A stretch of 64,000 nt of DNA from Halorubrum sp. JWXQ-INN 858 (GCF_009806985.1 NZ_WUAX01000011.1:400834-464833); one strand, 5' to 3'. Numbered from the stretch's first letter, positions 7,763 to 15,853 are shown. Program-made: numbers and translations. Notes: generated from the letters alone by a model not told the origin.

Positions 7763-8999
7763 CACCGGTCGTACGCTCGACGACGTAGCCCGCGCCGCGG
7801 ACGGCCGTCAACACGCGCTCCATGTGGGCGGGGCCGTTCGTCTCCACCTCGAAGACGAGGTCGGCGTCGCCGACGGGGAGGTCGGGCCGGCTGCGCTCGT
7901 GACGCACCGTCCGGATGTTCGCCCCTTCCGCGCCGATCAGCGTCGAGATCTCCCCCATCTTCCCGGGGCGGTCGTCGATCCGGACGGCCAGCTCGATCAG
8001 CTGGTGGCGGTCGACCAGCGCGTGGGTCAATACCTCTTGAAGCGTGGTGATGTCGATGTTGCCGCCACACAGCAGGGGAACGACCGTCTCGCCAGCCAGG
8101 TCGAGCTCGTCGACGACGGCGTCGTTCATCAGCGCGGCCGTCGCGGTCGCGCCCGCGCCCTCGACCATCTGTTTCGCGCGCTCGAGCAGCAGCAGGATCG
8201 CGGCGGCGACGTCGTCGTCGCTGACGACGACCACGTCGTCGACGTGCTCGCGGATCAGCCCGAACGTGAGGTCGCTCACGCCGCCGGTGGCGATCCCGTC
8301 GGCGATCGTGTCCGGGTCGTCGATCGACACCGGCTCGCCCGCCGCGAGGCTCGCGGCGACCGTGGCGGAGCCCTCGGTCTGGACGCCGACCACCCGCACG
8401 TCCGGCGCGCGGGCCGCGAGCGCGGCCGCGACCCCGCCGATCAGCCCGCCGCCACCGATCGGCGCGATCACGGTGTCGACGTCGGGGACCTGATCGAGCA
8501 CCTCCAGCCCGAGCGTCGCCTGTCCGGCGACGATGTCGGGGTCGTCGAACGCGTGGATGAACCGGACCTCGGGGTCGTCGATCAGCGTTCGGGCGTGCGC
8601 CATGGCGTCGGGGAAGGCGGCCCCGTGGAGGACGACGTCCGCGCCGTAGCTCCGGGTCGCCTCGATCTTCGCCTGCGGGGCCGACTCGGGCATCACGATC
8701 GTCGAGTCGAGGCCGGCCTCGGTCGCCGCGAGCGCGACTCCCTGTGCGTGGTTGCCCGCGCTCGCGGCGACCACCCGGCGGATCTCCGGCTCGTCGGCGG
8801 CGATCCGCGCGAGGGCGTTGTGCGCGCCGCGGGTCTTGAACGACCCCGTCCGCTGGAGGTGCTCCATCTTGAGCAGCACCTCGGCCCCGCACCGCTCGCT
8901 CAGCGACCGGCTCCGCTCGACCGGGGTGCGTTGGACGATGTCGGCGGCGGCAGCCCGGTTCGCGGCGCGCTCGATCGCGTCGATGGTGACGGGAGACAT
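7746..8999 (-). CDS. ilvA: Threonine ammonia-lyase (biosynthetic type, ACT domain)
   Basis: PLP enzyme deaminating threonine to 2-oxobutanoate, the first step towards isoleucine. The 417-residue protein has the fold-II PLP lysine K55 in TGSFKTRGAHNAL, the substrate loop SAGNHAQGVA, and the glycine-rich phosphate loop PIGGGGLIGG. A C-terminal ACT domain starts at about 327 (HQLIELAVRIDDRPGKMGEI), implying allosteric control by an amino acid. Length fits the single-ACT class. The ATG at 8999 is flanked upstream by palindromes and a TATA-like box. It is not in an operon with ilvE but serves the same amino-acid family. Confidence 0.94.
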   Translation of the reverse strand: MSPVTIDAIERAANRAAAADIVQRTPVERSRSLSERCGAEVLLKMEHLQRTGSFKTRGAHNALARIAADEPEIRRVVAASAGNHAQGVALAATEAGLDSTIVMPESAPQAKIEATRSYGADVVLHGAAFPDAMAHARTLIDDPEVRFIHAFDDPDIVAGQATLGLEVLDQVPDVDTVIAPIGGGGLIGGVAAALAARAPDVRVVGVQTEGSATVAASLAAGEPVSIDDPDTIADGIATGGVSDLTFGLIREHVDDVVVVSDDDVAAAILLLLERAKQMVEGAGATATAALMNDAVVDELDLAGETVVPLLCGGNIDITTLQEVLTHALVDRHQLIELAVRIDDRPGKMGEISTLIGAEGANIRTVRHERSRPDLPVGDADLVFEVETNGPAHMERVLTAVRGAGYVVERTTGAGSSA

Positions 9000-9003
9000 A
9001 CCG

Positions 9004-9044
9004 CCCGGATATCCGGGGGCGTCAAAAAGGTATCCGGATCCGGA
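9004..9044 (-). promoter_or_regulatory. Two palindromes flanking the ilvA TATA-like box
   Basis: CCCGGATATCCGGG (9004-9017) and TCCGGATCCGGA (9033-9044) are perfect palindromes on either side of minus-strand CCTTTTTGAC (9021-9030). The latter lies about 22-31 nt upstream of the ilvA ATG. Both palindromes share the CCGGAT half-site, so they look like paired operators around the promoter. Confidence 0.55.
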
Positions 9045-9134
9045 ACGCCGTTCCCGGCCGATCGGTCGGCTCGCGGCGGTCGATCAGCGGCGGTCGGCGT
9101 CGGTCAGCGACCGATCAGTGGCTTCCCCCGCCGC

Positions 9135-9653
9135 TCAGGCCTCGGAGGCGTCCGTCGGGACGCTCCCGAGCGCGGCCTCGACGGTCCGGACCGCGGTCGC
9201 GCCGTCGCGCCGCTCGACGACGACGAGCAGCGTGTCGCCGGCGACGCCGGCGGCCGCGACCGCGACCTCGACCGCCGCGAGCCGACCGAGCGCCGCCCCC
9301 AGCGCCGCCGGATCGACCGCGCCCGTCGCGACGATCGCGGTCCGGGAGCCCTCCGGAACGACCGCGGTCCCGCCGACCGTGAGGAGCGGCTCGTCCGCGG
9401 ACGCGGGGGCGGTCACGACCCCGACCCCGCTCCGCATCGAGACGGTGGCGGTCCGCCCCGCCGTCGCGTACTCCGGGAGGTCCGCCCGGAAGCGGCGGAG
9501 GGCCGTCGCGATCGCGTCCGCGTCGCCGTCGAGGCCCGCATCGGCGGCGAGCCACTCGGCGGCCGCCGCGTGGTTCACCAGGCCGGCGCGGAGCGCGTCG
9601 CGGACGAACGGGCGTTCACGGACCGCCTCCCTCACCGCGGCTGCGAGCGACAT
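9135..9653 (-). CDS. Uncharacterised haloarchaeal protein (DUF7523-like)
   Basis: A 172-residue soluble acidic protein without signal peptide or membrane segments. Residues 1-60 are helical (VREAVRERPFVRDALRAGLVNHAAAAEWL and onward), with the look of a small helical DNA- or protein-binding domain. The rest alternates beta strands and Ala-rich helices (TLLVVVERRDG near the C terminus). It resembles a haloarchaeal family I believe is DUF7523; I have no function for it. The ATG at 9653 begins the conserved MSLAAAVR start. It is divergent from cbiX, with a 114-nt shared promoter region. Confidence 0.75.
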   Translation of the reverse strand: MSLAAAVREAVRERPFVRDALRAGLVNHAAAAEWLAADAGLDGDADAIATALRRFRADLPEYATAGRTATVSMRSGVGVVTAPASADEPLLTVGGTAVVPEGSRTAIVATGAVDPAALGAALGRLAAVEVAVAAAGVAGDTLLVVVERRDGATAVRTVEAALGSVPTDASEA

Positions 9654-9737
9654 GGGCGGTCGTGCGCGCGGATCCCTCAAGATCGTTTCGTTCCCCTTCG
9701 CCCCCGTTCCGCCCACGAGCCACGCCGCCTCCGAAGT

Positions 9738-9747
9738 CCCTAAGAGC
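9738..9747 (+). promoter_or_regulatory. TATA-like box of cbiX
   Basis: CCCTAAGAGC about 21-30 nt upstream of the cbiX ATG at 9768. Weak match, placed mainly by spacing. Confidence 0.35.
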
Positions 9748-9767
9748 GGCGCGCCCCGATCGGACGT

Positions 9768-10637
9768 ATGCAGTCGCTCGTCATCGTCGCGCACGGCTCC
9801 CACCTCAACCCGGACTCGAGCGCGCCGACGTACGACCACGCCGACACGATCCGTGCGGTCGGGGCCTTCGACGAGGTCCGAACCGGCTTCTGGAAGGAGG
9901 AACCACACCTCAGGGAGGTGCTCCGGACGGTCGAGGGCGACGAGATCTACGTCGTCCCCCTGTTCGTCTCGGAGGGCTACTTCACCGAGGAGGTGATCCC
10001 CCGGGAGCTCCGGCTGGCCGGCTGGGACGTCGCCGAGTGGGACTCCGACGGGCTCTCCGCCGATCAGGCGACGCTCGTCGCCGAGGACATCGGCCGGGCG
10101 GTCCACTACTGTGGCCCCGTCGGCACCCACGCCGCGATGACCGACGTGATCGTCCGCCGCGCCGAGTCGGTGACCGACGACCCGGACGTCGGCGAGGGGT
10201 TCGGGCTGGCGGTCGTGGGGCACGGCACCGAGCGCAACGAGAACTCCGCGAAGGCGATCGAGTACCACGCCGACCGGATCCGCGACCGCGGCCGGTTCGA
10301 CGAGGTGCGCGCGCTGTACATGGACGAGGACCCGGAGGTCGACGACCTCCCGGATTATTTCGAGAGCGACGACGTCGTGCTCGTCCCGCTGTTCATCGCC
10401 GACGGCTACCACACCCAGGAGGACATCCCCGAGGACGTCGGGCTCTGTGCGGACCACACGGAGGGATACGACGTGCCGGCGGTCGTCGACGGGACCCGCG
10501 TCTGGTACGCGGGGGCGGTCGGCACCGAGCCGCTCATGGCGGACGTGATCCTCGAACGCGCCGGGGAGGCCGGGGCGGACCTCGGCGGGGCGCTCGAGGA
10601 CGTTCGCGAAACCACCCGCGTCGCCACGGGGGACTGA
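9768..10637 (+). CDS. cbiX: Sirohydrochlorin cobaltochelatase, two-domain CbiX
   Basis: Inserts cobalt into sirohydrochlorin early in anaerobic cobalamin synthesis; related enzymes insert iron or nickel. The 289-residue protein is a duplication of the CbiX fold. Domain 1 has the metal-ligand histidine H9 in IVAHGSHLNPDSS, and domain 2 has H152 in VVGHGTERNENS. Conserved EGYFTEE and DGYHTQED segments mark the equivalent position in each half. The stop is 3 nt before the GTG start of the next gene, so the two are translationally close. The metal used cannot be decided from sequence alone. Confidence 0.9.
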   Translation: MQSLVIVAHGSHLNPDSSAPTYDHADTIRAVGAFDEVRTGFWKEEPHLREVLRTVEGDEIYVVPLFVSEGYFTEEVIPRELRLAGWDVAEWDSDGLSADQATLVAEDIGRAVHYCGPVGTHAAMTDVIVRRAESVTDDPDVGEGFGLAVVGHGTERNENSAKAIEYHADRIRDRGRFDEVRALYMDEDPEVDDLPDYFESDDVVLVPLFIADGYHTQEDIPEDVGLCADHTEGYDVPAVVDGTRVWYAGAVGTEPLMADVILERAGEAGADLGGALEDVRETTRVATGD

Positions 10638-10640
10638 CCC

Positions 10641-11822
10641 GTGACCGACGCCACCCGAAACGACACGACGGCCGCCGGCGACGTGGTCGACGTCGATCTC
10701 CCGGGAGACGCGTTCGACGCGTTGCTCGCGGCGGCGGACACGCTCGAGCCGGACGCAGTCGTCCGGTTCGAGGGGGGAACCCTCGCGGCTGACGACGACG
10801 GCTACGTGCTCGAAACCGGCGGCGACCGGCGGCCCGGGCTGGGCGACCGCGAGCTCCACGAGGCGCTCGCCGACCACGCCGCCGCCGTCACGGATTGGTA
10901 CCTCTTCGAGCGCGTCGTCGGCGAGTTCGGCCCGCGGCGGGCGTTCCTCCGCTGGCTGGAGGACGCCGACGGGCTGCCCGTCGCGCGGCGATACGCCGCC
11001 CTCGCCGACGGGGTCGTCCGCGAGTGGGGCCAGCTGCGCGTCACCGCGACGGTGACGGACCGGGGCGAGCGCCGGTACGAGGTACGTCACGTCGACGACG
11101 CGGGCGTCGCCCATGAGGACCTGACCGCCCACGACGACCCCCGCGAGGCGCGCGAGATCGTGACGCTCGACGCGGACGGGCGCTACCGGCCCCTGAAGAC
11201 CGCGCCGACGCTGCGGACCGGTTGGGTCTTCCCGGAGCTCGGCCCGCGGGAGGCGTACGAGACGGTCGAGACCGTCTACCCCGCGACGGTCGCCAACTGG
11301 TACCGCGAGCGGGAGGGGGAACTCGACGTCGACCACTGGCGCGAGACGATGGCGCGGCAGTCCGGGATCTACGGCGTCGTCGAGACGTGGGACCGCGGCG
11401 AGGGGCACGAGCACGTGAACTGGGTGGCCGAGACGTGCTGTGCGGACTCACAGTGCCTGAAGCGGCGCGAGTGGGAGTACGACGCCGACACCGACCTCGA
11501 CGTCGACGGCGGCGACGGCGTCTTCCCCTGCCGCGAGCCGTGTTCGCTCGTGGTTTCGGCCGCGCGCAAGTGGACCCGTCTGGAGAGCGAACCGGAGCGA
11601 ACCTACGAGTTCGAGTTGACCCCGAGCGAGAAGGAGCAGCTGGAGGCGCTTATCGACGCCGTCGCCGACGGCCGGATCGACGAGATCCGCGAGGCGGACG
11701 TTTATAAGGGAGCGAACCGCTACCGGACGCGGTTCCTCCGAGCGAAGCGGTTCGACGGGGACGGGAACCTCTGTGGCGTCCCGACCGATCCCGACGGCGA
11801 CGACGCCGGCGACGGGGAGTGA
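10641..11822 (+). CDS. DR2241-family protein with conserved cysteines
   Basis: The 393-residue protein belongs to a family often encoded beside CbiX in haloarchaea. A cysteine cluster lies in the C-terminal half: CCADSQCLKRREW followed by FPCREPCSLVVSAARKW. This pattern suits an iron-sulfur cluster or other metal site. The N-terminal 130 residues are acidic and variable. The start is GTG at 10641, 3 nt after the cbiX stop; no ATG lies near. The adjacency suggests a role with the chelatase, for example a redox or metal-delivery partner in tetrapyrrole metabolism, but this is inference. No signal peptide or membrane span is seen. Confidence 0.8.
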   Translation: MTDATRNDTTAAGDVVDVDLPGDAFDALLAAADTLEPDAVVRFEGGTLAADDDGYVLETGGDRRPGLGDRELHEALADHAAAVTDWYLFERVVGEFGPRRAFLRWLEDADGLPVARRYAALADGVVREWGQLRVTATVTDRGERRYEVRHVDDAGVAHEDLTAHDDPREAREIVTLDADGRYRPLKTAPTLRTGWVFPELGPREAYETVETVYPATVANWYREREGELDVDHWRETMARQSGIYGVVETWDRGEGHEHVNWVAETCCADSQCLKRREWEYDADTDLDVDGGDGVFPCREPCSLVVSAARKWTRLESEPERTYEFELTPSEKEQLEALIDAVADGRIDEIREADVYKGANRYRTRFLRAKRFDGDGNLCGVPTDPDGDDAGDGE

Positions 11823-11836
11823 CGTGCCGGCCGACT

Positions 11837-11960
11837 ACTAATAAACCCCGTCCGCAGCCGGTGACGTTCCGTTTATAAGTCCTATCCGCAGAGGCCACGC
11901 TTCGCTTATAAACTCCACCTCCCGGAGACCACGTCTCGCTTATAAACTACGTCCGCGAAG
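11837..11960. repeat. 33-34-nt repeat array carrying TATA cores
   Basis: Four degenerate units each contain a TATA-like core: TAATAAAC (11839), TTTATAAG (11872), CTTATAAA (11905) and CTTATAAA (11939), spaced 33, 33 and 34 nt. Between the cores lie GC-rich segments of the form YCGCRGAGRCCACG. The array begins right after the DR2241 gene. Its last core is about 150 nt upstream of the proline dehydrogenase ATG. Confidence 0.7.
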
Positions 11961-12097
11961 CGCCGCGCCCGACGGCCGCGAGTCGTCGATTCACCCTGGT
12001 TCGCCCGGGACTGGGCAGAAGGGGATAACGAGAGGCCAACGGGAGGAGGCACCGAAAAGTGACAACGGTAAAGACCGTGCCGCCGCAAGACGCGAGC

Positions 12098-12934
12098 ATG
12101 ATCCTTCCCATCGCGCGACGGTTCGTCGCCGGCGAGAGCGTTCCGGAGGCGCTCGAACACGCGCGGACCTGCAACGAGGACGGCGTGAAGGTAATCTTGA
12201 ACCTCCTCGGCGAGCACTACGACGACCCCGCGGCGGCGCGCGAGGACGTCGACGCCTACCTCGCGCTGATCGACGACATCGCGGACGCCGACCTCGACGC
12301 CTGCGTCTCGGTGAAGCCATCGCAGATCGGCCTCGACGTCTCGGTGGACCTGTTCGAGGAGCATTATCGGGAGATCGTCGCGCACGCCCACGAGCACGAC
12401 GCGTTCGTCTGGTGTGACATGGAGGACGCGGACACGACCGACGCCACCCTCGATGCGTTCGAGTCGATCGCCGAGACGTACCCGTGGAGCGTCGGCCAGT
12501 GTCTCCAATCGAACCTCAAACGCACCCGCGAGGACCTCGAGCGGCTCGTCGACGTCCCGGGGAAGATACGGATCGTGAAGGGCGCGTACGACGAGCCGGC
12601 GGCCGTCGCCTACACCGACAAGGCGCGGGTGAACGAGGCGTACCGCGCGGACATCGAGTACCTGTTCGAACACCGCGATCGAGGCGTCGCCGTCGGGAGC
12701 CACGACCCCGCGATGGTGTCGCTCGCGACCCGTCTCGCCGACGAGTTCGGCACCGACTACGAGGTACAGATGCTGATGGGCGTCCGCGAGGACGCCCAGC
12801 GCGACCTCGCGGCGCAGGGCGTCGACGTCCACCAGTACGCCCCGTACGGCGACAAGTGGCTCTCGTACTTCTACCGGCGGATCCGCGAGCGCAAGGAGAA
12901 CGCGCTCTTCGCCGTGCGCGCGATCGTCGGGTGA
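12098..12934 (+). CDS. putA: Proline dehydrogenase
   Basis: FAD enzyme oxidising proline to 1-pyrroline-5-carboxylate, the first step of proline catabolism. The 278-residue single-domain form matches the monofunctional PRODH barrel. Visible signatures are RIVKGAYDE, EVQMLMGVRE, and the substrate-binding C-terminal helix YGDKWLSYFYRRIRERKEN with paired arginines. The ATG at 12098 (MILPIARRF) is chosen over upstream in-frame GTG codons because the conserved start of the family is M-I-x-P. It is not part of a PutA fusion, and no pyrroline-carboxylate dehydrogenase is adjacent. Upstream lies the TATA-core repeat array. Confidence 0.9.
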   Translation: MILPIARRFVAGESVPEALEHARTCNEDGVKVILNLLGEHYDDPAAAREDVDAYLALIDDIADADLDACVSVKPSQIGLDVSVDLFEEHYREIVAHAHEHDAFVWCDMEDADTTDATLDAFESIAETYPWSVGQCLQSNLKRTREDLERLVDVPGKIRIVKGAYDEPAAVAYTDKARVNEAYRADIEYLFEHRDRGVAVGSHDPAMVSLATRLADEFGTDYEVQMLMGVREDAQRDLAAQGVDVHQYAPYGDKWLSYFYRRIRERKENALFAVRAIVG

Positions 12935-12940
12935 TGTCCC

Positions 12941-13028
12941 GTCGTCGACGACGGCGGCCGGGAACGGTCGACGACGGCAGCCCGGGAACGGTCGTCGACG
13001 GCGGCCCGGGACGGTCGTCGTCGACACG
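12941..13028. repeat. 24-nt repeat after proline dehydrogenase
   Basis: Three to four units of about 23-26 nt beginning GTCGTCGACG and ending in CCCGGGAACG fill the gap between the proline dehydrogenase stop and the promoter of the DUF502 gene. Confidence 0.7.
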
Positions 13029-13071
13029 TAGAAGCCCTCTTAAGGGCCCCCGACACATAGTGGGTCGATAG

Positions 13072-13728
13072 ATGTCCACGTGGAAGCGCGACTTCGCGAG
13101 CGGCCTCATCGTGTTGGCCCCACTCCTCGTCCTCCTGTTGGTTATTCGGTGGATCTACCGGCACATCGCGTCGATCCCGCTCATCGACGCGCTCCAGCCG
13201 GAGATCATCCCCGGCCCGCTGCTGCCCTTCTCGCGCGTGATCATCGCCATCGCCGTGTTCACGACGCTCGTGCTCGCGGTGGGGTACTTCATGCGGACGA
13301 CGCTCGGCCGGCTGGCGGAGTCGAAGATCGACGACAGCATAAACCGGATCCCCGCGCTCCGCGTGGTGTACAACGCCTCGAAGCTCGCCGTCGAGACCGC
13401 CCTCTCCGGCACCGACGAGCTGCAGAGCCCCGTCTACCTCGAGACGTGGGCCGGGATCCGAATGACCGCGTTTAAAACGGGGAAGAAGACCCGCGACGGT
13501 AAGATCGTCCTGTTCATGCCGACCGCGCCGAACATCACCTCCGGGTTCGTGATCGAGGTCGAACCCGAGCGGATCGAGGAAACCGGCGAGAGCGTCGAGG
13601 AGGGGATGACCCGGATCCTCTCGGCGGGGTTCGCCGACTCCGCCCATCAGATCCCGGTCGAGGAGGAGCGCCCCGCGGACGCCGACGGCACGCGCGGCGA
13701 CGAGCGGTCGCACGACCCGCGCCCCTGA
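13072..13728 (+). CDS. DUF502 family membrane protein
   Basis: A 218-residue protein with two membrane segments near the N terminus (about 10-29, LIVLAPLLVLLLVIRWIY, and about 58-77). A conserved soluble domain follows that includes FMRTTLGRLAESKID, IPALRVVYNASKL and FMPTAPNITSGFV. This is the DUF502 pattern, found in bacteria and archaea, with no established function. The acidic C-terminal tail (VEEERPADADG) is a halophile addition. The ATG at 13072 follows a short CTTAAGGG element. It is single and convergent with the aldolase gene. Confidence 0.88.
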   Translation: MSTWKRDFASGLIVLAPLLVLLLVIRWIYRHIASIPLIDALQPEIIPGPLLPFSRVIIAIAVFTTLVLAVGYFMRTTLGRLAESKIDDSINRIPALRVVYNASKLAVETALSGTDELQSPVYLETWAGIRMTAFKTGKKTRDGKIVLFMPTAPNITSGFVIEVEPERIEETGESVEEGMTRILSAGFADSAHQIPVEEERPADADGTRGDERSHDPRP

Positions 13729-13832
13729 ACCGACCGCGCTCTTGAACCGACCGCGCTCCTGAACCGACCGCGCTCCTGAACCGACCGCGCTCCTGAACTG
13801 ACCGCGCCCCTGGACCGACCGCGCCGATCTCA
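13727..13832. repeat. 17-nt stop-bearing repeat between convergent genes
   Basis: Six units of TGAACCGACCGCGCTCC (last two diverged) run from the stop of the DUF502 gene to the stop of the KDPG aldolase gene. The 17-nt period moves the TGA through all three frames. The final coding bases of the DUF502 gene (ACCCGCGCCCC before TGA) resemble the unit. Confidence 0.85.
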
Positions 13833-14477
13833 GTCGTCCGTGCGAGCGTCCTCGACGATCCGGGAGAACTCCCGGGCCGTCTCCGTGATCGCCTCGTAGT
13901 CGCCGCGCTCGGCCGCCTCGTAGTCGACGAGCGCGCCGCCCGCACCGACGGCGAACGCGCCCGCCGCGAGGAAGTCGGCCGCGTTGTCGAGCCCGACGCC
14001 CCCGGTCGGCATCATCGGGACCTGTCCGAGCGGCCCCTTCATCGCCGCGAGGTGACTCGGACCGACCGTCGAGGCGGGGAACACCTTCACGAAGTCCGCG
14101 CCGGCTTCGTAGCCGCGGATCGCCTCCGTCGGCGTCATCACGCCGGGCGCGCTGACGGCCCCGTACCGGTTGCACGTCTCGATGACGTCCTCGTGGAGGC
14201 TCGGCGAGACGACGAACTCCGCGCCGGCCATGAGCGTCGTCCGGGCGGTCTCGGCGTCGAGGACGGTCCCCGTCCCGACCACGGTTTCGCCCTCGGAGAA
14301 GGAGCCGGCGACGTCCGAGATGAGGTCGGCGACGTCCGGGGTGTCGGCCGTCACCTCGATGGCGGTGACGCCGCCCTCGCGGAGCGCGTCCGCGATGTCG
14401 ATGAGCTGGTCCGCCTCGACGCCGCGTAACACCGCGACGACGCCGCTGTCGACGATCCGGTCGAGCGTCTCGTTCAT
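13830..14477 (-). CDS. eda: 2-keto-3-deoxy-6-phosphogluconate aldolase
   Basis: Class I aldolase cleaving KDPG to pyruvate and glyceraldehyde 3-phosphate, the last step of the semi-phosphorylative Entner-Doudoroff pathway used by haloarchaea. The 215-residue protein shows the catalytic glutamate E41 in TAIEVTADTP, the GTGTVLDAE motif, and the Schiff-base lysine K131 in ADFVKVFPAS. MPTGGV and the GAFAVGAGGALV region close the barrel. The ATG at 14477 is preceded by a 6-6-6 inverted repeat and a TATA box. The matching kinase (kdgK) is in the window at 49859. A KHG aldolase side activity is possible. Confidence 0.93.
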   Translation of the reverse strand: MNETLDRIVDSGVVAVLRGVEADQLIDIADALREGGVTAIEVTADTPDVADLISDVAGSFSEGETVVGTGTVLDAETARTTLMAGAEFVVSPSLHEDVIETCNRYGAVSAPGVMTPTEAIRGYEAGADFVKVFPASTVGPSHLAAMKGPLGQVPMMPTGGVGLDNAADFLAAGAFAVGAGGALVDYEAAERGDYEAITETAREFSRIVEDARTDD

Positions 14478-14480
14478 GAC

Positions 14481-14509
14481 TCACTCACGGCCGAGTGAAC
14501 ACTTAAATG
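14481..14509 (-). promoter_or_regulatory. eda promoter: TATA box and inverted repeat
   Basis: Minus-strand CATTTAAGTG spans about 14501-14510, 24-33 nt upstream of the ATG. Between it and the start is TCACTC (14481-14486), 6 nt, GAGTGA (14493-14498), a perfect inverted repeat covering the expected transcription start. A repressor site is a natural reading. Confidence 0.55.
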
Positions 14510-14589
14510 TGGGTGGGGTGGCCGCGAGTCCGGCGTGGACCGCTTCGGATCGGCCGACGACCGTGGCGGCTTCGCCGCTCGGAGTCGAC

Positions 14590-14597
14590 TTTTAACC
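14590..14597 (+). promoter_or_regulatory. TATA box of the DUF3830-like gene
   Basis: TTTTAACC 31-38 nt upstream of the ATG at 14628. Confidence 0.5.
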
Positions 14598-14627
14598 CCG
14601 TCGTGCACGTGGGTCACGACGCCACCC

Positions 14628-15041
14628 ATGCTGGAGATCGAGATCGAGGATACGACGTTCGAGGCCGAGTTGCACCCGGACCGCGCGCCGGAGTCCGTCG
14701 CCGCCGTTCGCGACTTCCTGCCGCTCGAATCGGAGCTGATGCACGTCCGCTGGAGCGGCATCGCGACGTGGATCGAGATCGACGAGATCGACCTCCCGGA
14801 GATCCCACGGGAGAACCACACCGTCTATCCCTCCCGGGGCGACCTCCTCCTGTATCCGGGCTACCGGAACGAACAGGAGATCCTGTTCCCCTGCGGGCCC
14901 ACCTGCTTTAAAAGTCCCGCGGGCGAGCTGGCCGGCAACCACTTCGCGACCGTCGACGCGACCGCCGAGGAGCTGAAGGCCGTGGAGGAGGCGACGCTGC
15001 GCGACGGCGCCCACGACGTCGTCATTCGGGAGATCGAGTGA
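14628..15041 (+). CDS. Cyclophilin-like fold protein (DUF3830 type)
   Basis: A 137-residue small beta-rich protein. Conserved features are the opening TTFEAELHPDRAPESVAAV (reminiscent of the start of cyclophilins and of DUF3830 proteins), MHVRWSGIATWIEID, SRGDLLLYPGYRNEQEI, and a GPTCFKSPAGELAGNHFA segment. No signal peptide. Family members have a cyclophilin-like barrel, but prolyl isomerase activity is not established, so I assign none. The ATG at 14628 follows a TATA box. It is divergent from eda, and the convergent neighbour is the ABC exporter permease. Confidence 0.75.
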   Translation: MLEIEIEDTTFEAELHPDRAPESVAAVRDFLPLESELMHVRWSGIATWIEIDEIDLPEIPRENHTVYPSRGDLLLYPGYRNEQEILFPCGPTCFKSPAGELAGNHFATVDATAEELKAVEEATLRDGAHDVVIREIE

Positions 15042-15097
15042 GCGCCGATCGGCCTGATCGATGGGGTTGCGTCCGCGAACGCGTCCTTTGACGGAAC

Positions 15098-15853
15098 TCA
15101 GTCGGTTCGCGGGATCGCGTACGCGCCGACTGCGAGGAAAACGACCGCAAGAACGCTGAGGATGGCGAGATCGGTCGCCCACGCGGTTCCCTCGTAGGTG
15201 ATCGCCCGGACGCCGCGTGCGAAGTACGTCAGCGGCGACGCGGCGACCGCCGGGAGGAACCACTCGGGCAGCAGCGACGGCGGGACGAACGTCTCCGAGA
15301 GGAACAGCAGGGGGAGCGCGACCGTGTTGCTGGCGGCGATGACCCCGTCCTGTGAGTCCGCGAGCGCGCCGAGGACGGCCCCGAACCCGCAAAAGAGTGC
15401 GACGCCGACGGCGACGAAGGCGGGCAGGACCGCGAGCGCCGGTGAGACGACGACCGTCGCGTCCGTCACCGCCACCACGAGCCCGAAGATCAGCAGGCTC
15501 GCCGCGCCGATGATCCCGACGTTGACGAGCGTGTGCGCGAGCAGCCACTCGACGCGCGTCAGCGGCGTCGTCGCCAGCTTCTCGAAACGCCCGCCGTCCC
15601 GGTGGCGGGCGATCTCCGATCCGACCCGCGACAGCGGCGTGAACAGCACGACGACCGCGAGATAGCCGGGGAGGTAGTAGCCGGCGGGCTCCGCGAACAG
15701 GCCGCCGCCGGTCGGCTGCGTCCGGACCAGCGCGCCGAAGATGACGACGAGGATCACGGGGAAGAAGAACGTGAAGAACACCGCGGTCCGCCGCCGGAGG
15801 AACGATCGCGCCGCGGCGGTCGCCTCCGCCCGGACCCGTCCCGCCCGGCTCAT
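15098..15853 (-). CDS. ABC-2 type exporter permease
   Basis: A 251-residue integral membrane protein with about six spans, beginning with FFTFFFPVILVVIFGALV and ending VVFLAVGAYAI. The cytoplasmic loop RFEKLATTPLTRVEWLLAHTL is the conserved ABC-2 permease signature (KxxTTPLxxxxxLxxK-like). It pairs with the ATPase immediately upstream, whose stop overlaps this ATG at 15853 (ATGA), so one permease plus one ATPase probably assemble as a dimeric exporter. The substrate is unknown; haloarchaeal members are often called drug or daunorubicin-type exporters without direct evidence. Confidence 0.9.
   Translation of the reverse strand: MSRAGRVRAEATAAARSFLRRRTAVFFTFFFPVILVVIFGALVRTQPTGGGLFAEPAGYYLPGYLAVVVLFTPLSRVGSEIARHRDGGRFEKLATTPLTRVEWLLAHTLVNVGIIGAASLLIFGLVVAVTDATVVVSPALAVLPAFVAVGVALFCGFGAVLGALADSQDGVIAASNTVALPLLFLSETFVPPSLLPEWFLPAVAASPLTYFARGVRAITYEGTAWATDLAILSVLAVVFLAVGAYAIPRTD

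Noticed and set aside
6456..9743. A 1095-residue open frame on the plus strand opposite cysS and ilvA
   Set aside because: High GC leaves very long frames open opposite real genes. Its composition (Arg, Val, Asp, Gly rich, no motifs) is typical of a shadow, and both genes beneath it are certain.
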